Shown piece by piece: positions 17,510-24,783 of a DNA stretch of 64,000 nucleotides. This stretch comes from JASGIT01 sp047601665 (GTDB lineage: Bacteria; Pseudomonadota; Gammaproteobacteria; Burkholderiales; Burkholderiaceae_C). Every line of letters begins with the position of its first letter. Position 1 is the stretch's first letter. The stretch lies in contig JASGIT010000001.1 of assembly GCA_047601665.1 (NCBI GenBank), positions 2,666,001 through 2,730,000 on the forward strand. Direction: 5' to 3'. The translations under genes and the position numbers were made by a program. The notes beneath the pieces were generated by a model. It was not told the origin of the DNA. It saw only the letters and a program-made list of their open reading frames with translations, and ran no database searches.

Positions 17510-18034
17510 TCAGTGCAGCAGGCCATTGCCGGGGGCCTGCGGCTGCACGCGGAAAAAGCCCGTACCGGCCGTACCCCGGCCAATTTCTTCTTCCGTCGCC
17601 TCGCGCACGCCATGCACGGTGAGCGCGAGGCGCAGCCCTATGCCCGCCAGCGGGTGGTTGCCGTCCAGCACCACGTGCTCGGGGTAGATGTCGGTCACGG
17701 TGTACAGCGCATCGCGCGGCGCCGTGGGGTTGCAGCCCTCGGGCAGGGCGTGGCCCTCGAAGGTCATGCCTTCCTCCAGTTCCTCGGGGAACAGTGCGCG
17801 CGGCTCCAGGAAAATGAGCTGATCCTGGTAGTCGCCAAACGCCTCTTCGGGCTCCAGGTTCAGCGACAGCTTGTCGCCCACGGCATGGCCGCGCAGCGCC
17901 TCGTCGATGCGCGCCAGCAGGTCGTCGCCGCCCACCAGAAACTCCACCGGCGTGTCCAGAACGTCCAGTTCCTCGCCCAGCGAATCCTTCAAAACCCAGG
18001 TCAGCGCGACCACGCATTGCTCTTTGATTTCCAT
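17510..18034 (-). CDS. slyD: SlyD-like FKBP-type peptidyl-prolyl isomerase
   Basis: A 174-residue SlyD-type isomerase. It starts with a short beta strand (QCVVALTWVLKDSLGEELD), then the FKBP half (FLVGGDDLLARIDEALRGHAVGDKLSLNLEPEEAFGDY split by the insert-in-flap domain), and ends with LAGIGLRLALTVHGVREAT. SlyD proteins speed prolyl isomerisation and act as chaperones in the cytoplasm. There is no His/Cys-rich metal-binding tail as in E. coli; the tail is short and ends NGLLH. It is divergent from the JmjC gene with only 17 bases between the two start codons. Confidence 0.9.
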   Translation of the reverse strand: MEIKEQCVVALTWVLKDSLGEELDVLDTPVEFLVGGDDLLARIDEALRGHAVGDKLSLNLEPEEAFGDYQDQLIFLEPRALFPEELEEGMTFEGHALPEGCNPTAPRDALYTVTDIYPEHVVLDGNHPLAGIGLRLALTVHGVREATEEEIGRGTAGTGFFRVQPQAPGNGLLH

Positions 18035-18035
18035 A

Positions 18036-18047
18036 CGACAATTGTCG
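18036..18047. promoter_or_regulatory. 12-bp palindrome between slyD and the JmjC gene
   Basis: CGACAATTGTCG is a perfect palindrome taking up most of the 17 bases between two divergent start codons (slyD at 18034 and the oxygenase at 18052). There is no room for either promoter in the gap, so each must lie within the other gene. The palindrome could be a shared operator or a chance dyad. Confidence 0.35.
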
Positions 18048-18051
18048 CAGC

Positions 18052-19167
18052 ATGAAGACCGACCACCCCTGCCGCCTGCTCGGCGGCCTCACGCCCGCGC
18101 AGTTCATGCGCCGCCACTGGCACAAGAAACCGCTGCTCGTGCGCCAGGCGATTCCCGATTTCTCCGCCCCCGTTCCGCGCGCCGAACTCTTTGCCCTGGC
18201 GGGGCAGGAGGGCGTGGAATCGCGCCTCATCCAGCGCCAGAACGATGGCTGGACCCTGCGCCACGGCCCCTTTGCGCGCCGCGCCTTGCCGCCCTTGCAA
18301 ACACCCGGCTGGACCCTGCTGGTGCAGGGCGTGGACTTGCACGACGACGCCGCGCACGCGCTGCTGCGGCAGTTCCGCTTCGTGCCCGATGCGCGGCTGG
18401 ACGACCTGATGATCAGCTACGCCAGGGACGGCGGCGGCGTGGGCCCGCACTTCGACAGCTACGACGTGTTCCTGCTGCAAGCCCACGGCAAGCGGCGCTG
18501 GCGCATCGGGCGGCAAAAGAACCTGGACTTGCAGGAAGGCGTGCCGCTCAAGATCCTGGCCCGCTTCGAGCCCGAGGAAGAATTCGTGCTGGAGCCCGGC
18601 GACATGCTCTACCTGCCCCCGCGCTGGGCGCACGACGGCATTGCCGAGGGCGAATGCATGACCTGCTCCATCGGCTTTCGCGCCCCCGCGCGGGGCGAAC
18701 TGGCGCGTGAACTGCTGCTGCGCCTGTCGGATGAAGACGACGAGGCGCAAGCCCCCGCGCTGTACCGCGACCCGAAGCAGGAGGCCGTGGCCCAGCCCGG
18801 CGCCATTCCCGCCGCGCTGCAAGACTTTGCCCGCGATGCCCTGCAACGCGCGCTGGCCGAGCCCCTGGCGTTGGAGCGCGCCCTGGGCGAAGCGCTGACC
18901 GAGCCCAAGCCCGGCGTGTGGTTCGAGCCCGCCGACAGTGCCCCCATGATGGAGCGCGTGCAACTCGACCGCCGCACGCGCATGATGTACGACGAGCGCC
19001 ACATCTTCATCAACGGCGAAAGCTACCGCGCCGCGGGCCGCGACGCCGCCCTCATGCGCCGCCTGGCCGACGAACGGGCCTTGCACGGCGCAGACCTCGC
19101 GCGCGCGAGCGACGATGCGCTGGCCCTGCTGGCCGAGTGGTGTGACGCGGGCTGGGCGCACTCCTGA
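18052..19167 (+). CDS. roxA: JmjC-domain ribosomal oxygenase (RoxA/YcfD-like)
   Basis: A 371-residue cupin-fold 2-oxoglutarate/Fe(II) oxygenase. The iron triad is visible as H133-x-D135 (GPHFDSYDVF) and H194 (PPRWAHDGI). The N-terminal PAQFMRRHWHKKPLLVRQA and the C-terminal winged-helix-like part match the YcfD/ROX family, whose E. coli member hydroxylates an Arg of ribosomal protein L16. It is divergent from slyD. Confidence 0.9.
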   Translation: MKTDHPCRLLGGLTPAQFMRRHWHKKPLLVRQAIPDFSAPVPRAELFALAGQEGVESRLIQRQNDGWTLRHGPFARRALPPLQTPGWTLLVQGVDLHDDAAHALLRQFRFVPDARLDDLMISYARDGGGVGPHFDSYDVFLLQAHGKRRWRIGRQKNLDLQEGVPLKILARFEPEEEFVLEPGDMLYLPPRWAHDGIAEGECMTCSIGFRAPARGELARELLLRLSDEDDEAQAPALYRDPKQEAVAQPGAIPAALQDFARDALQRALAEPLALERALGEALTEPKPGVWFEPADSAPMMERVQLDRRTRMMYDERHIFINGESYRAAGRDAALMRRLADERALHGADLARASDDALALLAEWCDAGWAHS

Positions 19168-19245
19168 CGGTGGTAAACCTTTAATACGGTGGGCGTATTC
19201 GTTTGTAAGTCGTTGCGCCAAGGGAACGGTGGAAGTGCATCGGTG

Positions 19246-19275
19246 TTAGTCACTATTGACGAAACTTCCTATAAT
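19246..19275 (+). promoter_or_regulatory. Promoter of the Ala-rich lipoprotein gene
   Basis: A consensus -10 TATAAT (19270-19275) stands 48 bases before the start codon. A weak -35 (TTAGTC, 19246-19251) lies 18 bases upstream. A TTGACG (19258-19263) is too close to serve as the -35 for this -10. Confidence 0.5.
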
Positions 19276-19323
19276 CGAAGGCTGAGTCAAGTCATCCATC
19301 TGTCCCAACAAGGAACCTGAACC

Positions 19324-19611
19324 ATGAAGAATTCTCTCGTCCTGGCTACTCTGATCGCTACCGCCGCCCTCGTTGCCTGCGGCAAGAAGGAAGAAGCTCC
19401 CGCACCGGCACCCGCTCCCGTGGAAGCTCCGGCTCCCGCACCGGCCGCTGCGCCCGCTGACGCTGCTTCCGCCGCCGCTGACGCCGCCTCGGCTGCTGCC
19501 GCTCCCGCCGCCGCCGACGCTGCTTCCGCCGCAGGCGCTGCCGCCGACGCCGCCAAGAGCGCTGCCGACGCAGCCGCCGATGCCGCCAAGTCCGCCGCCG
19601 AAAAGAAGTAA
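19324..19611 (+). CDS. Small Ala/Pro-rich lipoprotein
   Basis: A 95-residue predicted lipoprotein. The signal peptide ends ALVAC, with Cys at residue 20, followed by GKKEEAPAPAPAP. Beyond this the protein is nearly all Ala with Pro, Ser, Asp and Lys: an APAPAP spacer, then repeats of DAASAAA and AADAAKSAADAA with charged residues about every 7-11 positions, which suggests a long amphipathic helix. It has its own -10 box and a very strong terminator, so it is probably highly expressed. Structure resembles Lpp-like spacer lipoproteins in general style only; function unknown. Confidence 0.8.
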   Translation: MKNSLVLATLIATAALVACGKKEEAPAPAPAPVEAPAPAPAAAPADAASAAADAASAAAAPAAADAASAAGAAADAAKSAADAAADAAKSAAEKK

Positions 19612-19625
19612 GCCACTTTTTCCGC

Positions 19626-19670
19626 ACAACAAAAAACCCGGCTGGGAAACCAGGCCGGGTTTTTTGTTGT
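19626..19670. terminator. Bidirectional rho-independent terminator
   Basis: ACAACAAAAAACCCGGC pairs with GCCGGGTTTTTTGTTGT around a short GAAA-containing loop. The A-run on one side and T-run on the other give a U-tract in both directions, so it can end the lipoprotein transcript and the convergent DJ-1-like gene transcript. Confidence 0.92.
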
Positions 19671-19707
19671 GCCAACGGCGCGCGGGTCCCCGAATTCCGG
19701 GCAGCCG

Positions 19708-20391
19708 TTACAGCAACGCCGCCACCCGCTGCGCGGTCGCCTGGGCCGACTGGGGATTCTGGCCCGTCACCAGCCGCCCATCGACCACCACGTTGGAGAC
19801 GAAGGGCAGCAAGGCTTTCTCGTAGAGCGCGCCGCGCCGCTTCATCTCCTGTTCCGCGTTGTAGGGCATCTTCCTGGCCACGCCGGCCAGTACCTCCTCC
19901 GCCCAGCTAAAGCCGGTGAGCCGCCGCCCGGCCACCAGGAGCGAGCCATCCGACAGCCGGGTGTTCAGCAAACCGCAGTAGCCGTGGCATACGGACGAGA
20001 CGATGCCGCCGCGCTCATGGATGCCGCGCGTGATCCGCTGCAGCCCCTCGCTATCGGGAAAGTCCCACATGACGGCATGGCCGCCCGTGAAATAGATCGC
20101 ATCGAAGTCCGCAGGATCGATTGCGTCGGGGTGGGCGGTGTGCGCCAGCAACGCCCGGCATGATTCATCGGCCAGCCATGCCTTCGCGGTGGCGTCGGCG
20201 TTTGGCCACTTCAGCGAACGGGGTTCGAGGGGCGCCGCACCGCCTTGCGGGCTCACGATGCGCTGCTCGTACCCCTTGGCGGCGAAAACCTGCCAGGCAT
20301 GGGTCAACTCCGACAGCCACAGTCCGGTCGGCTCGGAGGGGTCGGCATAGTGGGCGACGTTGGTGACGGCGTGGAGTATTCGCTTGGCCAT
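19708..20391 (-). CDS. DJ-1/PfpI-family protein (Hsp31-like)
   Basis: A 227-residue class I glutamine-amidotransferase-like protein of the DJ-1/PfpI group. The nucleophile elbow is SSVCHGYCG (C135, H136), with an upstream acidic residue in SEPTGLWLSELTHAW (E28) and TGGHAVMWDFP. This matches Hsp31/glyoxalase III-type members, several of which detoxify methylglyoxal or repair glycation; activity is an inference. Its promoter in the 63-base gap to the MerR gene carries a 19-bp-spaced MerR-type element identical in layout to the one on the other side of that regulator. Confidence 0.88.
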   Translation of the reverse strand: MAKRILHAVTNVAHYADPSEPTGLWLSELTHAWQVFAAKGYEQRIVSPQGGAAPLEPRSLKWPNADATAKAWLADESCRALLAHTAHPDAIDPADFDAIYFTGGHAVMWDFPDSEGLQRITRGIHERGGIVSSVCHGYCGLLNTRLSDGSLLVAGRRLTGFSWAEEVLAGVARKMPYNAEQEMKRRGALYEKALLPFVSNVVVDGRLVTGQNPQSAQATAQRVAALL

Positions 20392-20427
20392 GTCCTTTAC
20401 GACCTTTCTGTGGAAATCGGCGGACGG

Positions 20428-20458
20428 ACTCTAACGTTGAACGTGACTTCAATGTCAA
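20428..20458 (-). promoter_or_regulatory. MerR-type promoter of the DJ-1-like gene
   Basis: On the reverse strand: -35 TTGACA (20458-20453), a 19-bp spacer, -10 TAGAGT (20433-20428). The spacer holds the dyad TTGAA-N6-TTCAA (20452-20437) starting right after the -35. A 19-bp spacer with a central dyad is the classic MerR-activated promoter form. The -35 overlaps the merR-type gene's stop codon. The dyad matches the one at 20973-20988. Confidence 0.75.
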
Positions 20459-20937
20459 GCGGGCTGCGCTGGCGGGATGCCTGTGCCGCGGCGGCCCGCC
20501 TTTGCCGCCGGGGCCGGGGCCGCAGGGCCAGCCTCCGCCAGCCGCATTCCGGTCAGCACGCGCCGGGCGTTGGCGGCGCAATCCATGTCCTGGGGCCTGG
20601 CTTCGATCTGCGCCATCAGTTCGGCCAGATGGGCCTTGCTTTGCGCGAGTTGCGCCTGCAGCGCCTCGATGTCCTGCACCTTGCGGCGCAGCGTGTCGAG
20701 CAGGGCGTCATGCTCCCAACTGGCGAGGTCGCCGGGCAGCAGCGTGCGCAGTTCGTCCAGGCTGAAGCCCGCGCGCTGCCCGGCGGTGATCAACTGGAGC
20801 GCCAAGACCGCGTCGGCGGGATAGCTGCGGTAGCCGTTGGCCTGGCGCTCGACCGCCTTGAGCAGGCCGATGCGTTCGTAGAAGCGGATGCGCGAGGTGG
20901 CCAGGCCGGTGCGCTGTGCGAGTTCTCCGATTTTCAT
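20455..20937 (-). CDS. MerR-family transcriptional regulator
   Basis: A 160-residue MerR-type regulator. The winged helix-turn-helix is at the start (MKIGELAQRTGLATSRIRFYERIGLL), followed by NGYRSYPADAV and a long coiled coil (about 80-120, LRRKVQDIEALQAQLAQSKAHL). The C-terminal part has a single Cys (DMDCAANARRVL) and a Pro/Ala tail, so it lacks the Cys pattern of the metal or SoxR classes. It is flanked by two genes whose promoters carry TTGAA-N6-TTCAA in 19-bp spacers; by location it is the obvious regulator of both. The start ATG is at 20937. Confidence 0.9.
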   Translation of the reverse strand: MKIGELAQRTGLATSRIRFYERIGLLKAVERQANGYRSYPADAVLALQLITAGQRAGFSLDELRTLLPGDLASWEHDALLDTLRRKVQDIEALQAQLAQSKAHLAELMAQIEARPQDMDCAANARRVLTGMRLAEAGPAAPAPAAKAGRRGTGIPPAQPA

Positions 20938-20966
20938 GTTTACGGTGCTCCGAGTGGATGCATAGT

Positions 20967-20997
20967 TTGACATTGAACTTGACTTCAAGGTTAAGCT
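20967..20997 (+). promoter_or_regulatory. MerR-type promoter of the epimerase-like gene
   Basis: -35 TTGACA (20967-20972), 19-bp spacer, -10 TAAGCT (20992-20997). The spacer carries TTGAA (20973-20977), six bases, TTCAA (20984-20988), in the same place as in the DJ-1-like promoter. It lies 30 bases before the start at 21027 and also upstream of the divergent merR-type gene, so it may mediate autoregulation. Confidence 0.75.
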
Positions 20998-21026
20998 GGT
21001 GCCAATCACTTATCCAAGGAGCCGGA

Positions 21027-21947
21027 ATGCAGACGATATTGGGCGCGAACGGGCAGATCGCCATGGAACTCGCAAAGGAATTGCGGCGCAACTACACGGG
21101 CGACCTGCGGCTCGTGAGCCGCACCCCGCGCAAAGTCGACGCGGCGGACGTTCTGGTGCCCGCCAACCTGCTGGACGCGCGGCAGACCGCCGAGGCCGTC
21201 AAGGGCAGCAGCGTGGTGTATTTCACCGCGGGCCTGCCGCCGGACACGCAGCTGTGGGAAGCGCAGTTCCCCACGATGCTGAAAAACGCGCTGGACGCCT
21301 GCCGCGCGGCGGGCGCCCGCTTTGCCTATTTCGACAACACCTACATGTACCCGCAGGACGACCGGCTGCAGACCGAGGACACGCCCTTCGCCCCGGTGGG
21401 CCGCAAGGGCAAGGTGCGCGCGGCGATGGCGTCCATGGTGCTCGAGGAGATGGCGCGGGGCGAGATGCCCGTGCTCATCGGCCGGGCGCCCGAGTTCTAT
21501 GGCCCGGGCAAGACGCAGAGCTTCACCAACGCGCTGGTCATCGAAAAGCTCCAGGCCGGCAAGAAGCCGCTCGTGCCGGTGCGCGACGATACGCGCAGAA
21601 CGCTCATCTGGACGCCCGACGCGAGCCGCGCGCTGGCGGCCCTGGGCAATGCGCCGGATGCCTTCGGGCAGACCTGGCACCTGCCGTGCTGCGATGACCG
21701 CCCCACGTACAAGGAGTTCGTCGCCATGGCCTGCGAGGTCTTTGGACGGGAGCCTGCCTACACCGTCATCGGCCCATGGGTTTTGGCCGCCGCGGGCCTG
21801 TTCTCGAAGCAGGTTGGCGAGATCAAGGAACTGCTGCCCCGCTATGGGCAGGACAACCTCTTCGATTCGGCGAAGTTCAAGCGCCGCTTTCCCGAATTCG
21901 AGGTGACCACCTACCGGCAGGGGCTGGAGCGGATCCGGCAGGCGTAG
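21027..21947 (+). CDS. NAD(P)-binding epimerase/reductase-like protein
   Basis: A 306-residue Rossmann-fold protein of the atypical NAD-dependent epimerase group. The N-terminal dinucleotide site is ILGANGQIAMELAKEL; later parts are SSVVYFTAGLP, FAYFDNTYMYPQ and LIGRAPEFYGPG. The classic Y-x3-K pair is not plainly present (VGRKGKVRAAM follows), so a true epimerase reaction is uncertain. ATG 21027 follows an AAGGAG site by 8 bases. It is divergent from the MerR regulator and behind the MerR-type promoter, so it is probably induced with the DJ-1-like gene. Confidence 0.85.
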   Translation: MQTILGANGQIAMELAKELRRNYTGDLRLVSRTPRKVDAADVLVPANLLDARQTAEAVKGSSVVYFTAGLPPDTQLWEAQFPTMLKNALDACRAAGARFAYFDNTYMYPQDDRLQTEDTPFAPVGRKGKVRAAMASMVLEEMARGEMPVLIGRAPEFYGPGKTQSFTNALVIEKLQAGKKPLVPVRDDTRRTLIWTPDASRALAALGNAPDAFGQTWHLPCCDDRPTYKEFVAMACEVFGREPAYTVIGPWVLAAAGLFSKQVGEIKELLPRYGQDNLFDSAKFKRRFPEFEVTTYRQGLERIRQA

Positions 21948-21953
21948 GGCGTG

Positions 21954-22526
21954 TCACTTCCCGCTGGCGCGCCAGGCCTTGACGGCCTGCAGGGCTTTCT
22001 GGATGTGCGCTTCGGGAGCGTCGTCGGTGTAGCTCAGCAGGATCTTGCCGTTGGGCGCGATCACGAAGGAGGTACGGTTGGACAGGGCGGCCCCGCCCCG
22101 GGTCGCGAGGCGGGCGTCGTACCGTTCGGCGACCTTGGCTCCCGGGTCGGCGGCCACCGCGAACTTGTCGCGGCATTCCACTTGCGAGAACTCGGCCACG
22201 CGGTCGATGTTGCCCGCGGTGACGCCGACCACCGTGGCGCCCAGCTGGCGGAAGGTGTCAGTGGCTTCGGCGAATTCGTGGGCCTCGATGGTGCAGCCCG
22301 TGGTGAACGCCGCCGGGAAGAAGTAGAGCACCACCGGCCCTTGGCGCAGTGCCTGCGCCAGCGAAAAGGTCAGCGGCTTGCCGCCCAGCGCGCCCTGGAG
22401 CTGGAAGTCCGGCGCCGTGGCGCCCACGGGCAGCGCGGCGAAGGCGGCGTGGCCCGCCAGGGCGAGCAGGGCGGTGGCGGCGCTGCGCCGGAAGAATCGG
22501 GCAAGGGGCTGTGTCATGGTTTGCAT
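21954..22526 (-). CDS. Exported peroxiredoxin (AhpC/TSA family)
   Basis: A 190-residue peroxiredoxin with an N-terminal signal peptide (FFRRSAATALLALAGHAAFA, cleavage near residue 30), so it probably acts in the periplasm. The thioredoxin fold follows (PVGATAPDFQLQG), with the peroxidatic Cys C78 in FPAAFTTGCTIEAHEF. A second Cys is in SQVECRDKFAV. It would reduce peroxides using an unknown donor. It converges on the epimerase-like gene with 6 bases between the stops and is followed upstream by suhB on the same strand. Confidence 0.88.
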   Translation of the reverse strand: MQTMTQPLARFFRRSAATALLALAGHAAFAALPVGATAPDFQLQGALGGKPLTFSLAQALRQGPVVLYFFPAAFTTGCTIEAHEFAEATDTFRQLGATVVGVTAGNIDRVAEFSQVECRDKFAVAADPGAKVAERYDARLATRGGAALSNRTSFVIAPNGKILLSYTDDAPEAHIQKALQAVKAWRASGK

Positions 22527-22537
22527 CCGGGAAGGGG

Positions 22538-23485
22538 TTACTCGCCGCTGCCGCCGTCTCCGCCATCGCTGCCGACAGCGCTATCGGCGGGCGCGGCATC
22601 CATGTCCACCATGGGTTCCTGCGCGCTGCCGCCGGTCAGTGCCAGTTCCTGCCGCACGGCGGCCTTGTCGCCCGCGCTGGCGAACTTGCTGTAGCGCGTG
22701 AGCAGCGGCACCAGTTGGCCGTAGATGCGCGGGTTGCCCGCCATGCACTCGCGCTGCTCCAGGAAGTCGGCCTCGCCCGTGAAGTTGCCCACCAGGCCGC
22801 CCGCCTCGGTGACCAGCAGCGAGCCCGCGGCCACGTCCCAGATCGACAGGCCGGTCTCGAAGAACGCATCGGTGAAGCCCGCGGCCACGTAGGCCAGGTC
22901 CAGCGCGGCGGCGCCGGGGCGGCGCAGGCCGGCGGTGCGCTGCATCACGTCGCCCATCAGGCCCAGGTAGAGCTTGAGGTTGTCGCCGGGGCGGAACGGG
23001 AAGCCGGTGGACACCAGGCATTCCTTGAGCCGCGTGCGCTTGGCCACGCGGATGCGGCGCTCGTTCAGGAAGGCGCCGCGCCCGCGCGTGGCAGTGAACA
23101 GGTCGTTGCGCGTGGGGTCGTAGATCACGGCCTGCTCGATCTTGCCCTTGACCGCGAGGGCGATGCTCACGCAGTAGACCGGAAAGCCATGGATGAAGTT
23201 GGTGGTGCCGTCGAGCGGGTCGATGATCCAGAGGTAGTCGGAGTCCTTGGCGCCATGCTGGCGGCCGCTTTCCTCGCCGAGGATGCCGTGGCCGGGGTAG
23301 GCGGTGAGCAGCGTGTCGATGATGGCCTGCTCCGAGGCGTGGTCCACCTCGGTCACGAAGTCGTTTACCTGCTTTTGCGAGATGCGCACCGATTCGACGT
23401 CGAGCGCGGCGCGGTTGATGATGGCGCCGGCGGCGCGTGCGGCCTTGATGGCCACGTTGAGCATGGGGTGCAGGGAAGACGACAT
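22538..23485 (-). CDS. suhB: Inositol-1-monophosphatase (SuhB)
   Basis: A 315-residue Mg-dependent phosphatase of the inositol monophosphatase family. Metal-site motifs are GEESG (70-74), WIIDPLDGTTNFIHG (D89, D92) and WDVAAGSLLV (D217). In E. coli SuhB also works in rRNA transcription antitermination; either role may apply. The C-terminus has an extra acidic/Gly tail (DSAVGSDGGDGGSGE), making it longer than the usual 265-270 residues. In many betaproteobacteria suhB lies next to trmJ; here two extra genes separate them. Confidence 0.94.
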   Translation of the reverse strand: MSSSLHPMLNVAIKAARAAGAIINRAALDVESVRISQKQVNDFVTEVDHASEQAIIDTLLTAYPGHGILGEESGRQHGAKDSDYLWIIDPLDGTTNFIHGFPVYCVSIALAVKGKIEQAVIYDPTRNDLFTATRGRGAFLNERRIRVAKRTRLKECLVSTGFPFRPGDNLKLYLGLMGDVMQRTAGLRRPGAAALDLAYVAAGFTDAFFETGLSIWDVAAGSLLVTEAGGLVGNFTGEADFLEQRECMAGNPRIYGQLVPLLTRYSKFASAGDKAAVRQELALTGGSAQEPMVDMDAAPADSAVGSDGGDGGSGE

Positions 23486-23651
23486 GGATTGTGAGGGAGG
23501 AGCAGGAAGGGCAGCCCGGCGATGCGGGCGCGCAAAGGCGGCATTTTAGCTTTGGACGGCCTTTGCGCGCTGCTCCAGCCGCCGGTCGAGGCGGGCGAAC
23601 AGGGCGGGCGAGTCCATCCGCCCTGTACCTCGGGCCGGACCGGCGCACGCA

Positions 23652-24728
23652 TCATGGTGCGATCAGGCTCCCCGCGGCCGTGGCGTGGGTCTCGATCTCG
23701 ACCAGCAGGTCGGCGCGGCAGATGTCGGCCTCCAGGAACACCGCCTGGCGCATGAAGCGCGACGATTCGCCCAGGGCCGCCGCCAGCTGCGCGCGGATGC
23801 CCGGCGCGTCGGCGGGATGGCGGACGTAGACCACGGGCTCGGTGTCCGCCAGCGTGAACGCGGCGGTGGTGCGCCGGGCCGCCTCGCCGATCACGGTGTG
23901 CAGGTTGGCCAGCGTCTCGGCCACCTGCGCCCGCACGTCGCCCGGGTGCACGGTCTCGTGGCCCACGATGCTGGCCGTGCCCGACACGAAGAGCGCCACC
24001 TCGCCGCCGCCCAGCGGCGCCAGCGCGGCGCGCGAGAAAGTGGGCGCGCGCGGGCCGTAGCGCTCGGGGTAGCGGTAGGCCGACACCTGGCGCGGATTTT
24101 CGACCGGCAGCGGCGCCACGCGCCCGGCCAGGAAGCGCACGCACAACCCGCCTGCGCGCAGGCCCAGGGCGCAGGCCGCCGGTGCGCCATCGAAAGCGGC
24201 CTGGCCGGCGTCGAGAAACGCCTGCTGCCGGCCGGCGTTGAACTGGCGGTAGCGCTCCAGTCCACCGCCGTCGGCGTTGATGCGCGGCAGGTAGTTCCAG
24301 AGGCGCAGCAGGTTCATGCAGCCGGTCTGGCGCATGGCATCGAACACGTTGCCGTAGGCGCGGCGCGCCAGCGGCTCCAGGCCGCCAGCCTCGTCGGCTT
24401 CGCCGAGGTCGACGACGCCGAGCAGCCAGTGCCCGTCCGTGCGCCAGCGCACGACGCCCGTGGTGCCCGATTGCACCACCGGCCCGGCCTGCCAGAGGTC
24501 GGCCAGGGGTTCGCGCTCCAGCAGCACGTGGGCGTTGACGCCCGTCATCCAGGGTTCATGGCCCGCCACGCCATAGGTCAGCGCGGCGAAGGGCGGTGAT
24601 GCGTGGGGCGCGGTGGCGAGCAGCTGCGCCAGCGGCAGGCGCTGCACGCGCAGCGCGCCGAGCACGCCGGGGTCGCGCTCGTGGATGCGGTGGGTCTTGC
24701 GCAGGTGGTGAACGGAGATCTGGGGCAT
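23652..24728 (-). CDS. Chorismatase / hydroxybenzoate synthase (FkbO/Hyg5/XanB2-like)
   Basis: A 358-residue protein that matches the chorismatase family, whose members cleave chorismate to pyruvate plus a cyclohexadiene or a 3-/4-hydroxybenzoate. Recognised parts are LRLWNYLPRIN, ERYRQFNAGRQQAFLDAG, PVENPRQVSAYRYPERYGPR and FSRAAL. In Xanthomonas, XanB2 supplies hydroxybenzoates for pigment and ubiquinone. Here no pigment, polyketide or aryl-polyene genes lie nearby, so a ubiquinone or secreted 3-hydroxybenzoate role is possible (inference). Start ATG at 24728. Confidence 0.8.
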   Translation of the reverse strand: MPQISVHHLRKTHRIHERDPGVLGALRVQRLPLAQLLATAPHASPPFAALTYGVAGHEPWMTGVNAHVLLEREPLADLWQAGPVVQSGTTGVVRWRTDGHWLLGVVDLGEADEAGGLEPLARRAYGNVFDAMRQTGCMNLLRLWNYLPRINADGGGLERYRQFNAGRQQAFLDAGQAAFDGAPAACALGLRAGGLCVRFLAGRVAPLPVENPRQVSAYRYPERYGPRAPTFSRAALAPLGGGEVALFVSGTASIVGHETVHPGDVRAQVAETLANLHTVIGEAARRTTAAFTLADTEPVVYVRHPADAPGIRAQLAAALGESSRFMRQAVFLEADICRADLLVEIETHATAAGSLIAP

Positions 24729-24783
24729 GGCGGCGGAAAAGGGGCGCGAATGCTACACGAACATCCGCCGCCCTCGTTCCGCG

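Noticed and set aside
19258..19275. TTGACG and TATAAT as one promoter before the Ala-rich lipoprotein
   Set aside because: They are only 6 bases apart, too close for a sigma-70 promoter; a weaker -35 further upstream fits better.
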